Notes: a model not told the origin generated them from the letters alone. A stretch of DNA of 64,000 bases from Diplodia intermedia (GCA_021495925.1 JAKEKT010000036.1:1-64000); one strand, 5' to 3'. Shown: positions 1-12,300, counted from the stretch's first letter. A program made the numbers and translations.

Positions 1-1505
1 GAGGTCCATGGAGATGGCTTCGAGGCGGGCGGCGCGCATGGTGCGGTCGGGGTCCTAAGAGTGGGTGTGTTAGTAGGGAGCGAGCAAGAGGTGGTTGTGT
101 TGGGGGGGAGCGAGCGAGCGCTGTGAGTCACGACACACTGGCAATCAAATCGTTCGGCTCGGCGGCCTTGGAGGTCGGAGGATCGAGGTGAGGTGGTGGG
201 TTTACTCTTCGGTTTGCGGGTTGCGGTTCGCTGTCGTCGGCGACGCTGGGCCGGGCGGGACGGAACGGGACGGGACTCGGGTGGCGGAGGCGTGTTGTTT
301 GCTGTGAGTCGTTAGAGGGGGCGTTGGTGGTGCGGGGTGGTGGGTGGTGGATGTTACTGCGTATCGGCTTTCTTGGCTGGTGCGGCGGGTTGGTGGGTGG
401 GTGGGTGCTCCCGATGCTCGTTTGTGACGATACACACGCAATCACTAAAGTAGGATAATGGTGACGTTTGTCAGGAATCTAAGCCGTCGCCGCCGCAGCG
501 TGAGGTTACGTCACTGACGGGGGGGTGTCCACACTGCATTAATTGGGAGGGAGGAGGGAGGCCAGTGATCAATGATGAGCTTGCAGAAGCAGTGGGAGAT
601 GAATGTCGGATGTGAGAGCAGCGGGCGTTGCTGTCCGGCTCTGTGGCTTGAGAGTGTGGAGGGGAGGGGAAGGAGGGCTTATGTAGGCCGTAGAAAAGCG
701 GAGGCGGATCATGCGGACGGCTGGATGGACGCAGTAGGATAAGCTCAAAAGCACATCCAGTGGCAACGATCCAGCAGCAGGGAGATCACTCCGAGCTGGA
801 ATCCGGGCATTGAAAATTACGACTGTCGATGTGAGGATTTCATTGCATACCTACTCGAGTGACGGACAAAAAAAAAAATCCGCTCGTTGACTAGCTATTC
901 TTACAATCCTATCATTGGGTGATGCTCTTGTGTGTAATTATTGATGGATGGGTGGTGCCATTGTTTATTAGTGACGCTGCGGAGTAGCGGCATTACAAGG
1001 TGAGATGCGGCAAACGGGCTCTACGCACTTGCGGGCAATTACCAGCACACACACACATACACACGCACCGAAGTAGCTGGATAAGTTGAAACGCTTACAG
1101 TATGCAGAGTAACAAAAGCCAGAACTTGTCACTGCCGCCAACGGCGGAGAAAAAATCCAGAGACGAAGGGCCAGGGGCGGCGGGTAGGAGAGTTTATATA
1201 AGGCGATCAACTACATCACGCCAATAGCATTTCGGCTTCCCAACACCTGACCAATCTCTTCCGCCCCGGGCCTTCCATATCGGGACCGGAGAGTGATTGT
1301 GACCGGCCAATGCCGATAAGTCATCCGCTGGAACCTGCCTCACCTCGAATATAAAGGAATAGTCGGCGACGATGAGATTGCCGAACTGTCCGACGGAAGC
1401 GTGGTCGACGACGATCAAGATCGAGAACGAATTCCCGCATGAGCGACTCGGAGGTGTGTTCGTGCGGTGCAAAAAAAGAAGAAGTAAAAGGCAAAAAGAT
1501 GATAT
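1..1505. other. gene-poor left edge
   Basis: I see no convincing gene. Short open frames on both strands lack family features and overlap one another. The stretch carries the first copies of the diverged modules described separately (around 671-700, 747-790, 1012-1075 and 1184-1206), a CA/TG-rich run near 1046-1066 and an A-run near 870. Confidence 0.5.
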
Positions 1506-1622
1506 GTCACCGCCCGGGAATCGAACCCAAGGTCCTCCCCCGACCGCTACCAACCCGATACAGGCTATGCCCAGGCCTTATTTGATACGTCAGGAGCCGC
1601 TCTACCACTGAGCTAGCGATGA
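1506..1622 (-). tRNA. probable tRNA gene with intron, isotype unresolved
   Basis: On the minus strand the 5' end TCATCGC pairs with GCGGTGA at the 3' end as a seven-base acceptor stem with one T-G pair. It is followed by TA and a D arm (GCTC/GAGC around AGTGGTA). The 3' side has a T arm with stem TTGGG/CCCGG and loop TTCGATT. The total length of 117 nt leaves roughly 40 nt more than a normal tRNA, which fits a canonical intron after position 37. The anticodon stem does not fold cleanly by eye: CTCCT/GGGAG and GCTCC/GGAGG are both imperfect, and GAC and other anticodons remain possible. It could be a decayed tRNA. No CCA is encoded, as expected for a eukaryote. Confidence 0.65.
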
Positions 1623-1728
1623 TGGAAGGGGAGGAGGTTTGGCCGACTTATATACCCTCGACGGCGAACCCGAGAAGTTCTTCGACTCGCCGGTCGCGTT
1701 CCAGATCTGGCTGAGGGAACATGGAGCA

Positions 1729-2148
1729 ATGAATTGCTCCACCTTGCACAACAGGCCCACCCACCTCGTTCAGTGCGCCGACGCGTGCGACGAGGAAATG
1801 GAACGGGAGGCCGATCGCCGGCCGGGCATGAAGAGGATCTCCTTCCAAGACTTCATGATCCTGGCAAAGAGTCTGGCGGATCGCCCCGACGGGTCAAGGC
1901 GAAAGAAAGGCGGACTGCGCGCGCCGGCCGGCATCTTCGATCCGGCCGCCCCCCTCCCCAGGAAGAAGAGTCCCGTCACTCCGGGCAACCTGGGCCACGT
2001 CGACTTCGAAGCGGCCCACCATCTCAATGACTTCTGCGCCGCCAACATCATCTCAGATGACGCGTTCGACGGATACCGGGTCTTGCGGTACCATCTGGGT
2101 GGCCATCCTTGCAGCCTCAGCACAGCGAGCGCTCTCGCGCATTATTGA
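1729..2148 (+). CDS. doubtful hypothetical protein, 5' end unresolved
   Basis: This is an open frame with coding-like GC-rich third positions. The coding look starts upstream of the first ATG, at about 1640, but only a TTG is available there, after an in-frame stop at 1609. Either a 5' exon is missing from my reading or the locus is a relic. From the first ATG it would make 139 residues with a basic middle (RRKK around 1900) and no domain I recognise. The last ~50 bases and the sequence behind them recur in diverged form near 2745-2830, so the 3' end seems to belong to a locally duplicated segment. A function cannot be proposed. Confidence 0.3.
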   Translation: MNCSTLHNRPTHLVQCADACDEEMEREADRRPGMKRISFQDFMILAKSLADRPDGSRRKKGGLRAPAGIFDPAAPLPRKKSPVTPGNLGHVDFEAAHHLNDFCAANIISDDAFDGYRVLRYHLGGHPCSLSTASALAHY

Positions 2149-5100
2149 GTAACGAGCGGCGTCATCATCTACGAGCATTGCTGTAGAGCCTCGGGTTTGT
2201 CGGATGAAGCATGACGAATACTCGCTCCGCGCTTGCGGGCAACGACCGGTTATATGCATGCACCAAAGTTTGTCGGTGGCTTTCATCGTTGCAAAGTACT
2301 ATAGTAGTATGTTTTCTTTCTTTACCGACGGAGAATATGCACGCCGCAGTGTGTTGTATCGTTCGACTGGCTCTCTACCGCCGAGAGGCGGGGAGAAATA
2401 CCAGTGGCTCAGGCGTCGATGTGCGAAGCAGTAGTGAAGCGAGGTATCTCGAAGGGAAGCGGTGACTGCTATTTGTCATGTTCGTCCAAAATTGCGAAGA
2501 GGAGGGTGTTTTAAGTAGGTCGTGGATGGACGACATGTGCGGGTGGTGCACCGGGATAGGTAAGAAAGCGCATTCAGTGGCAGATATTTAGCAGCAACAA
2601 GGACCGCCCAGCTCCCAGTAACCAGCGTGATAGATGTGCAATCGACTGTTGATAGCCGAGAGTCAAACTCTAGTATGCTTGTGTGTCCGGGACGATGATA
2701 AACGACTTGGCCCCGTCGTCGCCGACTGGCGGATCATGCTCACCATCCATCTTCGAAGATACCCTTGCACATCAACAAATAGTGAGCAACCTCATCATTT
2801 ACGAAGAATGCTGCAGATCAGCGGAAATGTAGTGAGCGATCTCGACAACCACCGACGCACATGCACCGAAGTCGGTTTGCACTTTGCACCGGATCACTCC
2901 CACCCACCAAAGCAAGCCGAGTCAGACAACCTCAGCGCACAACAGTGCTGCTCATCACCGCTCTCCTGTCTCTTCCTTCCGCCCAAAAGCAGAGAGGAAG
3001 ACAAGTGAGTCAATGAAAACGTCTGGTAAGGAAAACAGGCGTTGCCGTTCGGAATTTCCGTTCGGAGGGTGGAGGAGGTGAAGGGGAGGGGTTTTTTTGT
3101 AGGCTGTGAATGGGCGGTTGGTGGGGGATGCACGCGGGTTGGTGCATAAAGCGCATGAGACCTGCGGGGTGCATGGGGTCTGGTGTACTATGTGGGTGAG
3201 GTGGCAGGTGAAGGGTTTGCATGCTCTCCGACCTCAATCAAGGTTAACAGGCGGCGTTCAGCAGGCAATAAGAATTATCGAACTACTGAAATCCAGAATG
3301 TTTGAGGTGCAGTCTAACATCGTCCCTCTCTATCGTAAATGTCTCCTTGGGGGCCTACATAGGAGCCTTGATGCAAATTTGGGGTGAGCTGGCCAGCCAT
3401 GCTCATAACCCATCATCGGAGACCCGTCCGCATCATCGAGTTATGAAAATCACCAGCAGTTTCAACTAATGCTGTAAAGCAGCGAAAGCCTTGTATAAAG
3501 TGTGGTAAGCGGGCTGTACACACTTGCAAACAACACCACGAGTCCACCGACCACGCACACCGACCGAAGTCACAGATGATGGATCTCCGCGACACAGAAG
3601 AAGGCCAGTAATTACCACATACTTCCAGCAGTGGACGGCGAATCACTGGAGAGGGGCGCGGGTGTTGTTGTTCGTTGTATGGATTCGACTGATGGAGGTA
3701 AGAGGAGGGTTTATATAGGTCGTAGAAAGATGGCTGGTGGTAGATGCCAATGGTGGGTGCACGGGATGTGGTGGGCGGAGGAGTTGCGTGCGTGGTTCAT
3801 GGCGCGTGGATTGGTGAGCTGGGGTCACATGGGTGAAGATTTCTACTTATATTAGAAAGTCAGGAGGCTGGTGAGCTGGTGGGCTGGTGGACTGCGTGAG
3901 GCTGAAGTGTCCGGCGCCACAGCGTGAGTTGGGGGATAAGTGCGTGTCGAAGCCCTTTCGAGATCTCGTGGGTGGACGCTCGTGCCCATGACACGGCCAA
4001 TTACGTCCTACATAAGCAATTGAAGTGGATATGCAGATATTAATGTCAGTAATATACCTGCTCACGCGCAGGCAGACATAGCACTTAACTGTCTCCGTAA
4101 GTAGAGTGCATTGTTTCTGTTCGTTTGCGATCTGCGACGGTGATGACAAGCAAGTCACTATCTAAACGATACAGCTCAGTTCCTATTCAGTTGCGGCTAG
4201 CTAGACGAATGAGAAACCTCCGGTGTTCTCGTAACCGGATTCATATGTTCGTGGATGTCTCTTTAGGAATGGGTGCGGCTGGAGGGGTTTCACACTTCGC
4301 CACACACAGAGCTGGAGATACCAAACATTATTGAACCTCCATAAAGTATGACCTATTGAGCTATAGCTATCTCAAGATATAGCCCTACTGGAAGGGGGTA
4401 TGAAGTATGGCCGATTACTTGTAAGTGACAAACCCCTGGGCATGGATCATTTGACTGGTGTATACCAGCAAACGCGAGATTCTTACGTGTTCTTCAGTGC
4501 AAGAGCTACCTTGAGACGTAGCCAGAGACCGATAGCGCTATTTTTACAAAACACCCATCATCCATATCCAATTGATTCCAAGTTTGTACCCGCGTACCGT
4601 TTTAGAGTGCTCAACACATGGCGCTGCAAGTACCACCCCCATCCTCTCCTCCATCCAGCAAATCCGGCCTCCACTACCAGAATCCTCAAAAGAGCACGCA
4701 GCGGACGCAATCTCACAGCGGGCAAAAACAACCACCGACGCCGATCCAGAAACACCGTCATCTCCCCCAAACCACGCCGCAAGATGACGGCCCTCCACCC
4801 ACTGCACCGCCAACTCACACCCTTCAAAGAAAAGCCCCTCGCACATGCCCAAACCCGCGTTTGGCATCTCCCCACGCGCCCTCGACCCAAACCACGTAGC
4901 AGCCCCTCACACGCGCCACGCCACGACACCCAACCGCCCCCCCTTCGACCAAAGCCCCACGAGTCACCCGCACCTCGCACGAAAGAAAACCCCAACTCTC
5001 CCTCGCGCAGCTGCCACCGCGACGCTCTTCTTTATCACCATCATGTATAAAAACCCCCAGTACCGAGCCCACCCACTGCCAGTCGACTAACCACTCCGCA

Positions 5101-6116
5101 CACACGCACGAACGAACGAAAGCCTTAACCGCAACCCACGTAGGAGAGGAACAAAAACCGACGAAAGCAACCCGGACGCGAAGAAACGACGGGAGCCATG
5201 AACTACACACCGACCTGCAGCCGCGACGTCATCGGCGGCGGCGAAGGGCAAGCCTGTCGCAGGGGCAGCAGCGGCGCCGTTTGCCTGACGCGCTTCTTCC
5301 GCGGCTGGGCGAGGGGGCATTACTGTCGGCACTGACTACTTGATCGGCGGCGATGCTGTGTGGTGTGGTTAGCGGTGATGTGGGATCGCCCAGCACATCG
5401 CCGTTGCTTTGGTGCTGATGGACGGCGGGCAAAGCAGGCAGGCAGGACGTAAACGGAGTCTGGGCCTTTGACGCACCGCCCAAGACGCGCGCTCAGTTGC
5501 GAGGAGAGCGGCCAGGTCGAGTCGTGGAAGGACGACTTCGGAATGCTCTCTGTTCGGGACACTGGAGACGGTGCCCGGGGGAGTATCGTGAAATGACTTG
5601 TGGAAACGGAGGCACCAAATGGATGGGAGTAGTGGTCTAGACGCTCTCACAATGCCATCTTCTCTCCCTCTACTGCTTCGCACACTTCGTGATCTAATGA
5701 TATCGAACACTCAACGTCTGATTGATCTGTACGTCCAGAGCCAGCAAACAGTTCCTCAGCGCATCTCTGCAACCCCTACCAAAAGCGTCGGCAAAGCGCC
5801 GCTACCAACGCAGCTCACAGGGGGAATCATATACTTATCACGAAGAAACTCATCTTTTTTGCACACATCCTCAGATGCCTCTCGTCTGCCATACTGACAG
5901 TAAGCTAATGTCCCTCACTCGATTACGTAGAAACCTGAGACCTACTCTCAGCTTGACCGTATCCAAGCGCAAAGAAGTCCCGTATCGTCGACTTATCGCT
6001 TTTGTGATGTGAACCCTCACCCTTCCCATCCGTTTCGAATAGAACGCCATAGAACACCACCCACTAACCCAGTCCATCAATCCATCGAATCGCTTCTTCA
6101 GACCTCCTCCACCACT
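2149..6116. other. long stretch without recognisable genes
   Basis: Apart from the diverged modules before 3.8 kb I see nothing with gene character. The open frames around 4400-5050 and 5087-5900 are proline/arginine/serine-rich in every frame, overlap each other on both strands and lack splice or domain evidence. Composition shifts to C-rich on the plus strand at about 4630-5030. Confidence 0.5.
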
Positions 6117-7071
6117 TCAAGCACCAGGCGGGCCACCGGTTCCGGGCGGCGGACCCATGCCAGGAGGCGGCTGGAACGCGCCGGGCGGAGGGATGGGGCT
6201 GGCTCCCGACGGCGACGCGAGGCCACCGGGCGGCGGGAACGCAAAGTTCGGAGGCATGCCGGGCGGAGGCATGCCGGGCGGCGGGAACGGCAGGCCAGCG
6301 GGCGGCGAACCCGAGGCGCCGGGCGGCACGATGCCACCCGCGGTGGGCGGAAACGGCGGCGGGAAGGGGAGCGAGCCGGGCGCGCCGGGCGGAGGGGCGC
6401 CGGCGGCGCCGGGGGGCGGGATGGCGAAGTTCGGGGGCATGTTGGGCATGCCGCGGCCGACGGGGGCTGTGGTGGACGTTGTGTGGTTAGAAGCATTGCT
6501 CGTGGTCGGCCCGTAGCGCATGTCGCGCTGGTGGTGGTGGTGTTGCTCGTAGGACTTACGTGCTCCGGGGGCGCCTGGCATGCCGAATGGAGGTGGAGGC
6601 ATGCCGCCTGTGGTCATCCTATCGCATCAGCAAGCTGCTCTTCGTCTTCTCCACTTGTATATCGGCGAGTTGGGCGGGGGACGTACCAGGGAAACCGAAG
6701 GGCGGAGGAGGACCGAAGCCACCGAGACCGCCTAGGGCAGCATGCTGCAGCATGGGGTTCGCTTGCCCCTCGGCGGCGTAGGAGGAGGTGATGGAGTCGA
6801 TGACGCTCTGAGCCTTCTCGTGGCCAATCTGCTGATAGTATTCGACGACGTTGCGCAGATGGTTACGGCCGCTGTTGTGAGCCTTGCGCACGCTCATGGA
6901 GTCGTGCGTGAGGTACACATCGCAGTAATCGCCTGGTGAGTTGAGACGCGTATCAGCGGAGGATGTCTAGCGGCGCGATGCGGAGGTTTTGCGGAGACCT
7001 ACAAAAGAGTGGATACAGAGTCAGTGGATATGCTGGGAGGATTGGAGAGGGAAAGACTTATATTTCGGCAT
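6117..7071 (-). CDS. YHC1: U1 small nuclear ribonucleoprotein C (U1-C / Yhc1)
   Basis: U1-C is the zinc-finger subunit of the U1 snRNP that stabilises U1 RNA pairing with the 5' splice site. Reading on the minus strand: a short first exon at the ATG at 7071 (MPKY), exon 2 6932-6687, exon 3 6607-6560, exon 4 6466-6117. Exon 2 carries the C2H2 matrin-type finger, with DYCDVYLTHDS then the HNSGRNHLRNV histidines, and the helix YYQQIGHEKAQSVID. Exons 3-4 give the usual low-complexity tail of PPPG and GMP repeats. Introns 2 and 3 have GTACGT and GTAAGT donors and keep frame. The first donor is anomalous: the family usually has an F/Y-C step after MPKY, but here ATGCCGAAATAT runs straight into AAGTC with no GT in the right phase (see findings). 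Divergent from the gene at 7354. Confidence 0.9.
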
Positions 7072-7353
7072 AGCTGCGACTCGGCGACGGCTGGCGAGGT
7101 GGTCAAGAGAATGGAAGTGACAGTAGTGGCGCTCGGAGGAGCGAAGGCGGCAAGCTCACGTCGAAGTTCGCGATAGGTTGCGGCGAACGGCGCGCCAAGG
7201 CCGGCGTTTTGCCTTCTTATCGATAAAGCGCCGGCCATGACTTCCTGCCGCCTTTCACAGCGTCACCGCGGCCGCCAGCCACCGCGTCCGACCAGACCCC
7301 AAAAGCCCACCAGCGCGTCTTCCTCGCCTCGTGGCCCTAACCACCCAACCAAA

Positions 7354-8382
7354 ATGCCGTCCAACACCCAGCAGAACATCTGGAAGCAGATGAACTACAC
7401 GCCTCCGCGGGGATCATGCAACCACAAGGAGTCGTTACTATCTCCCAAATGTCCCTGCCTGCGCTTCATGCTGCACCCGCTTAAGGTACCCGACCATACC
7501 CCAGTCCCGCCCAACCTCAACACACCCCTCCCCGCCTCTGTCACCCCGGACCTTCCTCTGAAACTGCTCTGCCCCGCCACCAACCGCCCCATCTCAAACC
7601 TCTCCAACCAACGCCCCAAATCTCGCGCCAGCCCAACCCAGCCCTTCGCCCACACCACCCAATCCCCCGCTCCCCCAACCCGTGCCCCTCCCCCCAACTA
7701 ACGCATCCCCACCTAGGTCACATCCTCCTTCTCCTGCGACGGCTGCAACCACCACGCCTCCTTCCACAACATGTCCTCGCCCGCCGACGACGCCATCATC
7801 GCGCGGTGGTCCTCCTCGTCCGAACAGCACCAGCACGCCGCCATCCCCGACCCGGCAGCGCCCGCGCCGCGCTCCCGCAAACGGCCGCGCCGCGCCCTCC
7901 TCGAAGCGGCGCCGTCCGCGACCAACAGCGTCGCCGCCGCCCCCACACCTACCAGCAGCAGCTTCGCCCCCACCACCGAGCACGAGCCGCCCGACGCCCT
8001 CGACGGCTCGTTTCTGTTCAGCGAGGACGTCGAGTGGGTGGGTGGCGGTGGCAATGGCGGGTCGTTTGGCGGCGGCGGTGGGAGCAGCGATGCTGGCGGG
8101 GGGAGTGGTGGGTGGGGGGGCGGCGCGCAGCATGGTGGTGGTGGTGGGAGTAGGACGTGGGGCGATCGCTTCAGTAGTTGGAGCTTTGGTCGGGCCGCGG
8201 CGGAGGAGCCGGTGAAGACGCCGCCGAAGAGGCTGCAGGGAGGAGGTGGTGGTGGTGGTGGACATCCGGGGGAGAAGAGGAAGAAGAGCGGGAGGATGCA
8301 GCAGCAGCAGCAGCAGCAGCAGAGGCATCACCAGCGGGATGAGGATGAGGAGGGGAGGAGCGAGGTTGTGGATTTGGATTGA
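7354..8382 (+). CDS. hypothetical nuclear-type protein with Cys-rich N-terminus
   Basis: Two exons, 7354-7485 and 7717-8382. The intron has donor GTACCC, a CTAAC branch point about 18 bases before the end and acceptor CCTAG. The spliced protein is about 265 residues. The N-terminal 60 residues hold a compact Cys/His set (SCNHK, CPC, then across the junction CDGCNHH), which suggests a small metal-binding fold. The rest is disordered: a basic RKRPRR stretch that could be a nuclear signal, several glycine runs, and a C-terminal polyglutamine of nine followed by an acidic end. I do not recognise the family. The upstream start at 7237 is possible but lies in arginine/proline-rich sequence, and the ATG at 7354 fits the conserved-looking start better. 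Shares a 282-bp divergent promoter with the U1-C gene. Confidence 0.65.
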
Positions 8383-9208
8383 GAGGGTGGGCATTTGGCG
8401 TGGGGAGTTTGCCGTGGTCTTGGGACTGGGCTCCCTGCGCTGGGGGAGGGTTGGATAAGAAGTAGAGAGATCGGTGAGGCGAAGAACACACAGGCAACGG
8501 AAGCACACATGGGTAATACGGCGTTAACTGGAACGAACGAACAGGATTTGTAGATGATACCCCCCCTTCAACCGGGTCCGTTTAATCGGACGACACAGGC
8601 AAAAAAAGAAGAAAAAAAAAGAAGAAAGACGCCTCAGTGGCAGCACCGGTACTTTTGCGTTAAGGATGAGGACTGCCAACACTTGATAGATAATTTTTGT
8701 TCAATAGTCATGCATAACGATTCAAAAGCGAGTTTCTTCATATGATATGCGTTGCCCACATGCACTTGTACATGTACTCAATGTCCCCAGCTCCCAACCT
8801 ACCTGATGCGGGCTAGTAGCGTTATCAAACAAGCAGAGAAACCATCAACACCACATCCATGTACCAACCACATTGGGGTGCAAAGGAATAGAGCCTCCTA
8901 AGCCGTCTCACAGAGATGTTGCACTCGAATCACACGAGCATGTCCGGATGTATTCGTACAATCTCAACACTCACGTCTAACGTCCGAGAAATCTGTGCGC
9001 CAACTACCCATGTAAGAAGATTTCGGCTCCTCCTTTGCATATGGGGCTATGGAGCGGTCAAAATCTTTTTGCAAAGGAAAAGAAAAACCCAGATGGAAAG
9101 ACAAACGAACGAACGCAGAGCTAAGGCTAAAGGATGAGGGAAAAGAAACAAGGTCAAAACGTAATGAGGTTCAAGATGCTAGCCGGAACCCATGCATCGC
9201 TAGTATTC

Positions 9209-9243
<35 letters not shown>

Positions 9244-9329
9244 AAAGCCAAGCCAAGCCAAGCCAAGGCTCCGACAGATATTCTCTCGAAGCCAGGCGGG
9301 AGGAAAAAAGAAGAACCGGCCAGCCTCAC
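8383..9329. other. intergenic, simple-sequence rich
   Basis: No gene seen. It contains an uninterrupted GA run at about 9211-9241, directly followed by four to five copies of a CCAAG/AAGCC pentamer (about 9245-9267), and purine-rich A/G tracts near 8600-8625. Confidence 0.6.
9211..9267 (+). repeat. GA microsatellite plus AAGCC pentamer array
   Basis: About 15 GA dinucleotides are followed after six bases by four perfect AGCCA pentamers. The array lies just past the 3' end of the fusion gene encoded on the other strand. Confidence 0.9.
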
Positions 9330-12300
9330 TCACTCCTTCTTACTCTCCTCCCCCACGTCACCCTCCTTCCCATCCTTCCCATCCCCCTTCTCCCCCTCCA
9401 CACCCCCAACTCCCTCATCCCCACCCCCACCACATCCACCCCCCTCCACCAAGCCCAAGCCCTCCACCTCCTCCCCCAACGCCCTCCAATACCCGACCAA
9501 CTCGGGCCACCACTCATCGCTCCACCCGGCCCACCCACTCCGCCTCAGCGCATCGACGAGCGGCCAAACGGCGCAATCGGCAACCGAGAACGCGTCGCCG
9601 GCAAGATACGGCGAGGGCGACGACGCCTTCCCGCGCTCCTCCCGCTGCCCCTCCGCCGTGCCGCCATTGTTGTTGCTGTTGCCGCTGTTGGTGCGGTGGC
9701 GGAGGGAGGGGGTCGCGGCGCGCGTTTCTTCGAGGGCGGCGAGGTCGGTGGAGAGGGCGCGGGAGAGGTCTGGTGGGATGGAGGGGGGGACGGATGGTGG
9801 TGGTGGTGGTGAAGATGGCGATGGGGAAGATGGCGAGGGGGAAGAGGAGGAGAAGAAGGTGGATTGGGGAGCGGTGCTCGTGGCGCAGAGGTATTTTGCC
9901 CACAGCCGGTGCAGGTGCGAGGCGTGCGACAGGTACGTCTGCGCGGCGGCGGCGGCGGCGCGGTTGACTGGAGGGATGGCGATGGGGGCACTTGCCCCGC
10001 CGCTCCCGCCGCCGCCGTCTGATGGCCGCCGGCGTTGGTCGTCGTCGTCGTCTGCCGCGGCGGAAGAAGGAGAAGAAGAGTTGGGCCGGGGTGGTCGCGG
10101 GTGTGGTTGCGAGTAGTGGCTTTCGAGGTAGGAGAGGATGAGGGTGGCGCCGCAGATCTCCGTGTTGGAGGCGTCCGTGTCGCGGAGGCAGATGCTGCGG
10201 CGCTCGAAGTCGTCGGCGTGCCGCACCGGCGGCGGCTCGACGAGGCTGTACGCCAGCCCGAGCGCGGCGAGATAGAGGCGGACGGCGTGGTTCTCGACGG
10301 AGCTGTGCGACGCGTACAGGGTCGGTGTCTCGGGAGGGGGGTCCCGGGCGAGGTGGAGGACGTCGGAGCCGCGGCCGTACGTCTGCTCCCAGTCGAAGTC
10401 GGTGGCCTGGTTCTCCGCCCCGAAGGCGCGGACGAGGGCTTCGGCCTGCTTCTCGTCGCCGTTGACGACGGGCTGGGCGGTGTCCCTGCTCTTGGACGTG
10501 GCGCCTTGGCCCCATATTTTGCTCGAATCGTTGCTGAGGAAGGTGCCGATGTGACGGAAGGTGAGGCTTATGCGCATGCCGGCGAAATCTTTCTCTAGGC
10601 TGGATTTCTCCTCGGCGGGGCGCTTATCGGCGTTGATGCCGTGTAGCCAACGCATGTTCGTTTGTTGGCCCAGAACGAAGGCCGAGTTGTGCGGCATCGC
10701 CACGCGTTGTGTCTGTCTGACAGCCGTGGCCTCGTCGTCGGCTTGAGTAGGCTTCGCTGATCGCTTCGTGCGGAGGCGCATGGTGCGTTGCGCGCCGAAG
10801 CTGACGTTGACGATGCTGGAGCCTCGTACAATGTCGAGTGTTTTGTCGGAGTGCTCGGAAATATAGTCTTGCCCGTCGCGGTAAAGCTGAATCAGGACGT
10901 GGTTGACTGGGTGTTTGACAAGCTCTTCAACCTGTTTTCGTATGCGTAACACTGCAGGGGAGAAGTGCAGCAGTGGGAGGGATTGGTCCGAGGGATGTCT
11001 GTAGACCGGCATGGAGCCATCTGCTCCCATTTCGCCTTGCACGGATACAAGGCGAGGCACCTCACCCTGGTTGTGCAGCATCTTCTGCCACCGTACTTCA
11101 TTGTAAAGCTTGTGGAAAACGACTTCTTGAAATGTCTTTTCCGGGGCTGCAGACGCGCGTAGTGACTCGGGGAGGAAGTCAACTACAAGTCGTGAATCGC
11201 CTTCACCAATCTCGTCAGACGGACCTAAAGTAGGCAGGGTAGACAAGCTTTGGATCTTTCTCCTCGATCGTGATGTCGACGGTCTAGGCGATTGAGAATC
11301 GTCATTTTCGTTCTTGGAGACTGTTGCGCCATCTGCTGTGGGTTGAGGCGTCTCAGCCCGCAACGTCGACGACTTTAGGGTCTCGTGTGGACTGCTTGTT
11401 CCACCGGTAAGTTTCGCAGCCGAGGCCACTGTTATTTGGCCGCCCTTTGATGGTGGTGCCGTCACTTTCTCGCTCTCGTTCTGTGGGCTGTTCGATGTGT
11501 CCGGCGGCGACTGCGACTTTTGAGACGGTCTCCGACGCACTCGAACCTTGGATTTGACCGAGCTCGAGCTGCGCGGCGTTGGTTGCGGCTCGACACGGGG
11601 ACGAGAGCGGATGGAATGCCTCTCCAGAAGCAGTGTAGTCTCGTCCAGCAGCGCATCGTCGCTGTCGGCCACGTCTGCTACCTCGAGCGGGGTGGCCGAG
11701 ATGGAGACGGCGCTCTCAGAAGCCGGCTTGTTCGCCAACTCAGCTGGCTTCGGCGGAGAAGAGCGGCTGCTCTGGGCTTCGTCCCTGTTGTTGGGCTTGA
11801 GGTTCCTCAGCATTCCGCCTAAGTCGCTATCGGCGCCAGCCTTGCGAGCTTGAGCGGTACCACCTTTCGCCGCCTTTGCTGCAAGCTCCGCCATCAGGCG
11901 TGTGCTGGAGATGGTGTGGGCGCCCATGTACTCAACCATCTGGCGGATGGCCTCCTGGTGCCTGTTAAGCTGGCGGTAGCCGACGCAGTCGTCGACCAGG
12001 TAGATCTCGATGCCATGGCGGGCGGCCTCGACTGCGGTGGCATAGACGGAGATGTTGCTGATGCAGCCGCAGACGTACAGCTCGGTGATCAGCTTCGCTC
12101 GCAGGGTGAGGAGCAGCGTGGTGTCCTTGAGGGCCGAGTAGCGGGTCTTGGTGATCAGAGTGTCGGCGGGCTTGATCTCGCCCGCGACATCGTCAGCCCA
12201 GTCAGCCCCCCGGCTGCCCGCCACGCACACTTCCCGCCCCGAGCCGCGGGTAAGGAACAGCTCATCCTCCTGCGTGGCGTCCGCATCCTGCTCCACGGTC

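Larger units (their letters stand above)
671..3730 (+). repeat. diverged interspersed modules, at least four rounds
   Basis: Several blocks recur in the same orientation with heavy divergence. Module P (GGAGGG, then TTTATATAGG or similar, then a GTCGTAGA-like tail) is at 671-700, 1184-1206, 2501-2530, 3081-3110 and 3701-3730. Module T (GGGCTNTACNCACTTGC followed by CA-rich sequence and CACCGAAG) is at 1012-1075, 2221-2270 and 3509-3572. Module C (AGTAACGAGCGGC / AGTGAGCAACCTC followed by CATCATYTACGA) is at 2143-2195 and 2777-2826. A further block with CAGTGGCA then AGCAGCA is at 747-790 and 2565-2610. T precedes P by 172, 280 and 197 bases. The blocks look like old tandem duplications of one segment. 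Confidence 0.5.

Noticed and set aside
4400..5050. 216-codon plus-strand frame as a gene
   Set aside because: Low-complexity His/Pro/Arg sequence, several equally long frames on both strands, no splice signals.
8171..8508. minus-strand frames over the polyQ gene
   Set aside because: Shadows of the CAG/GGT repeats of the plus-strand gene.
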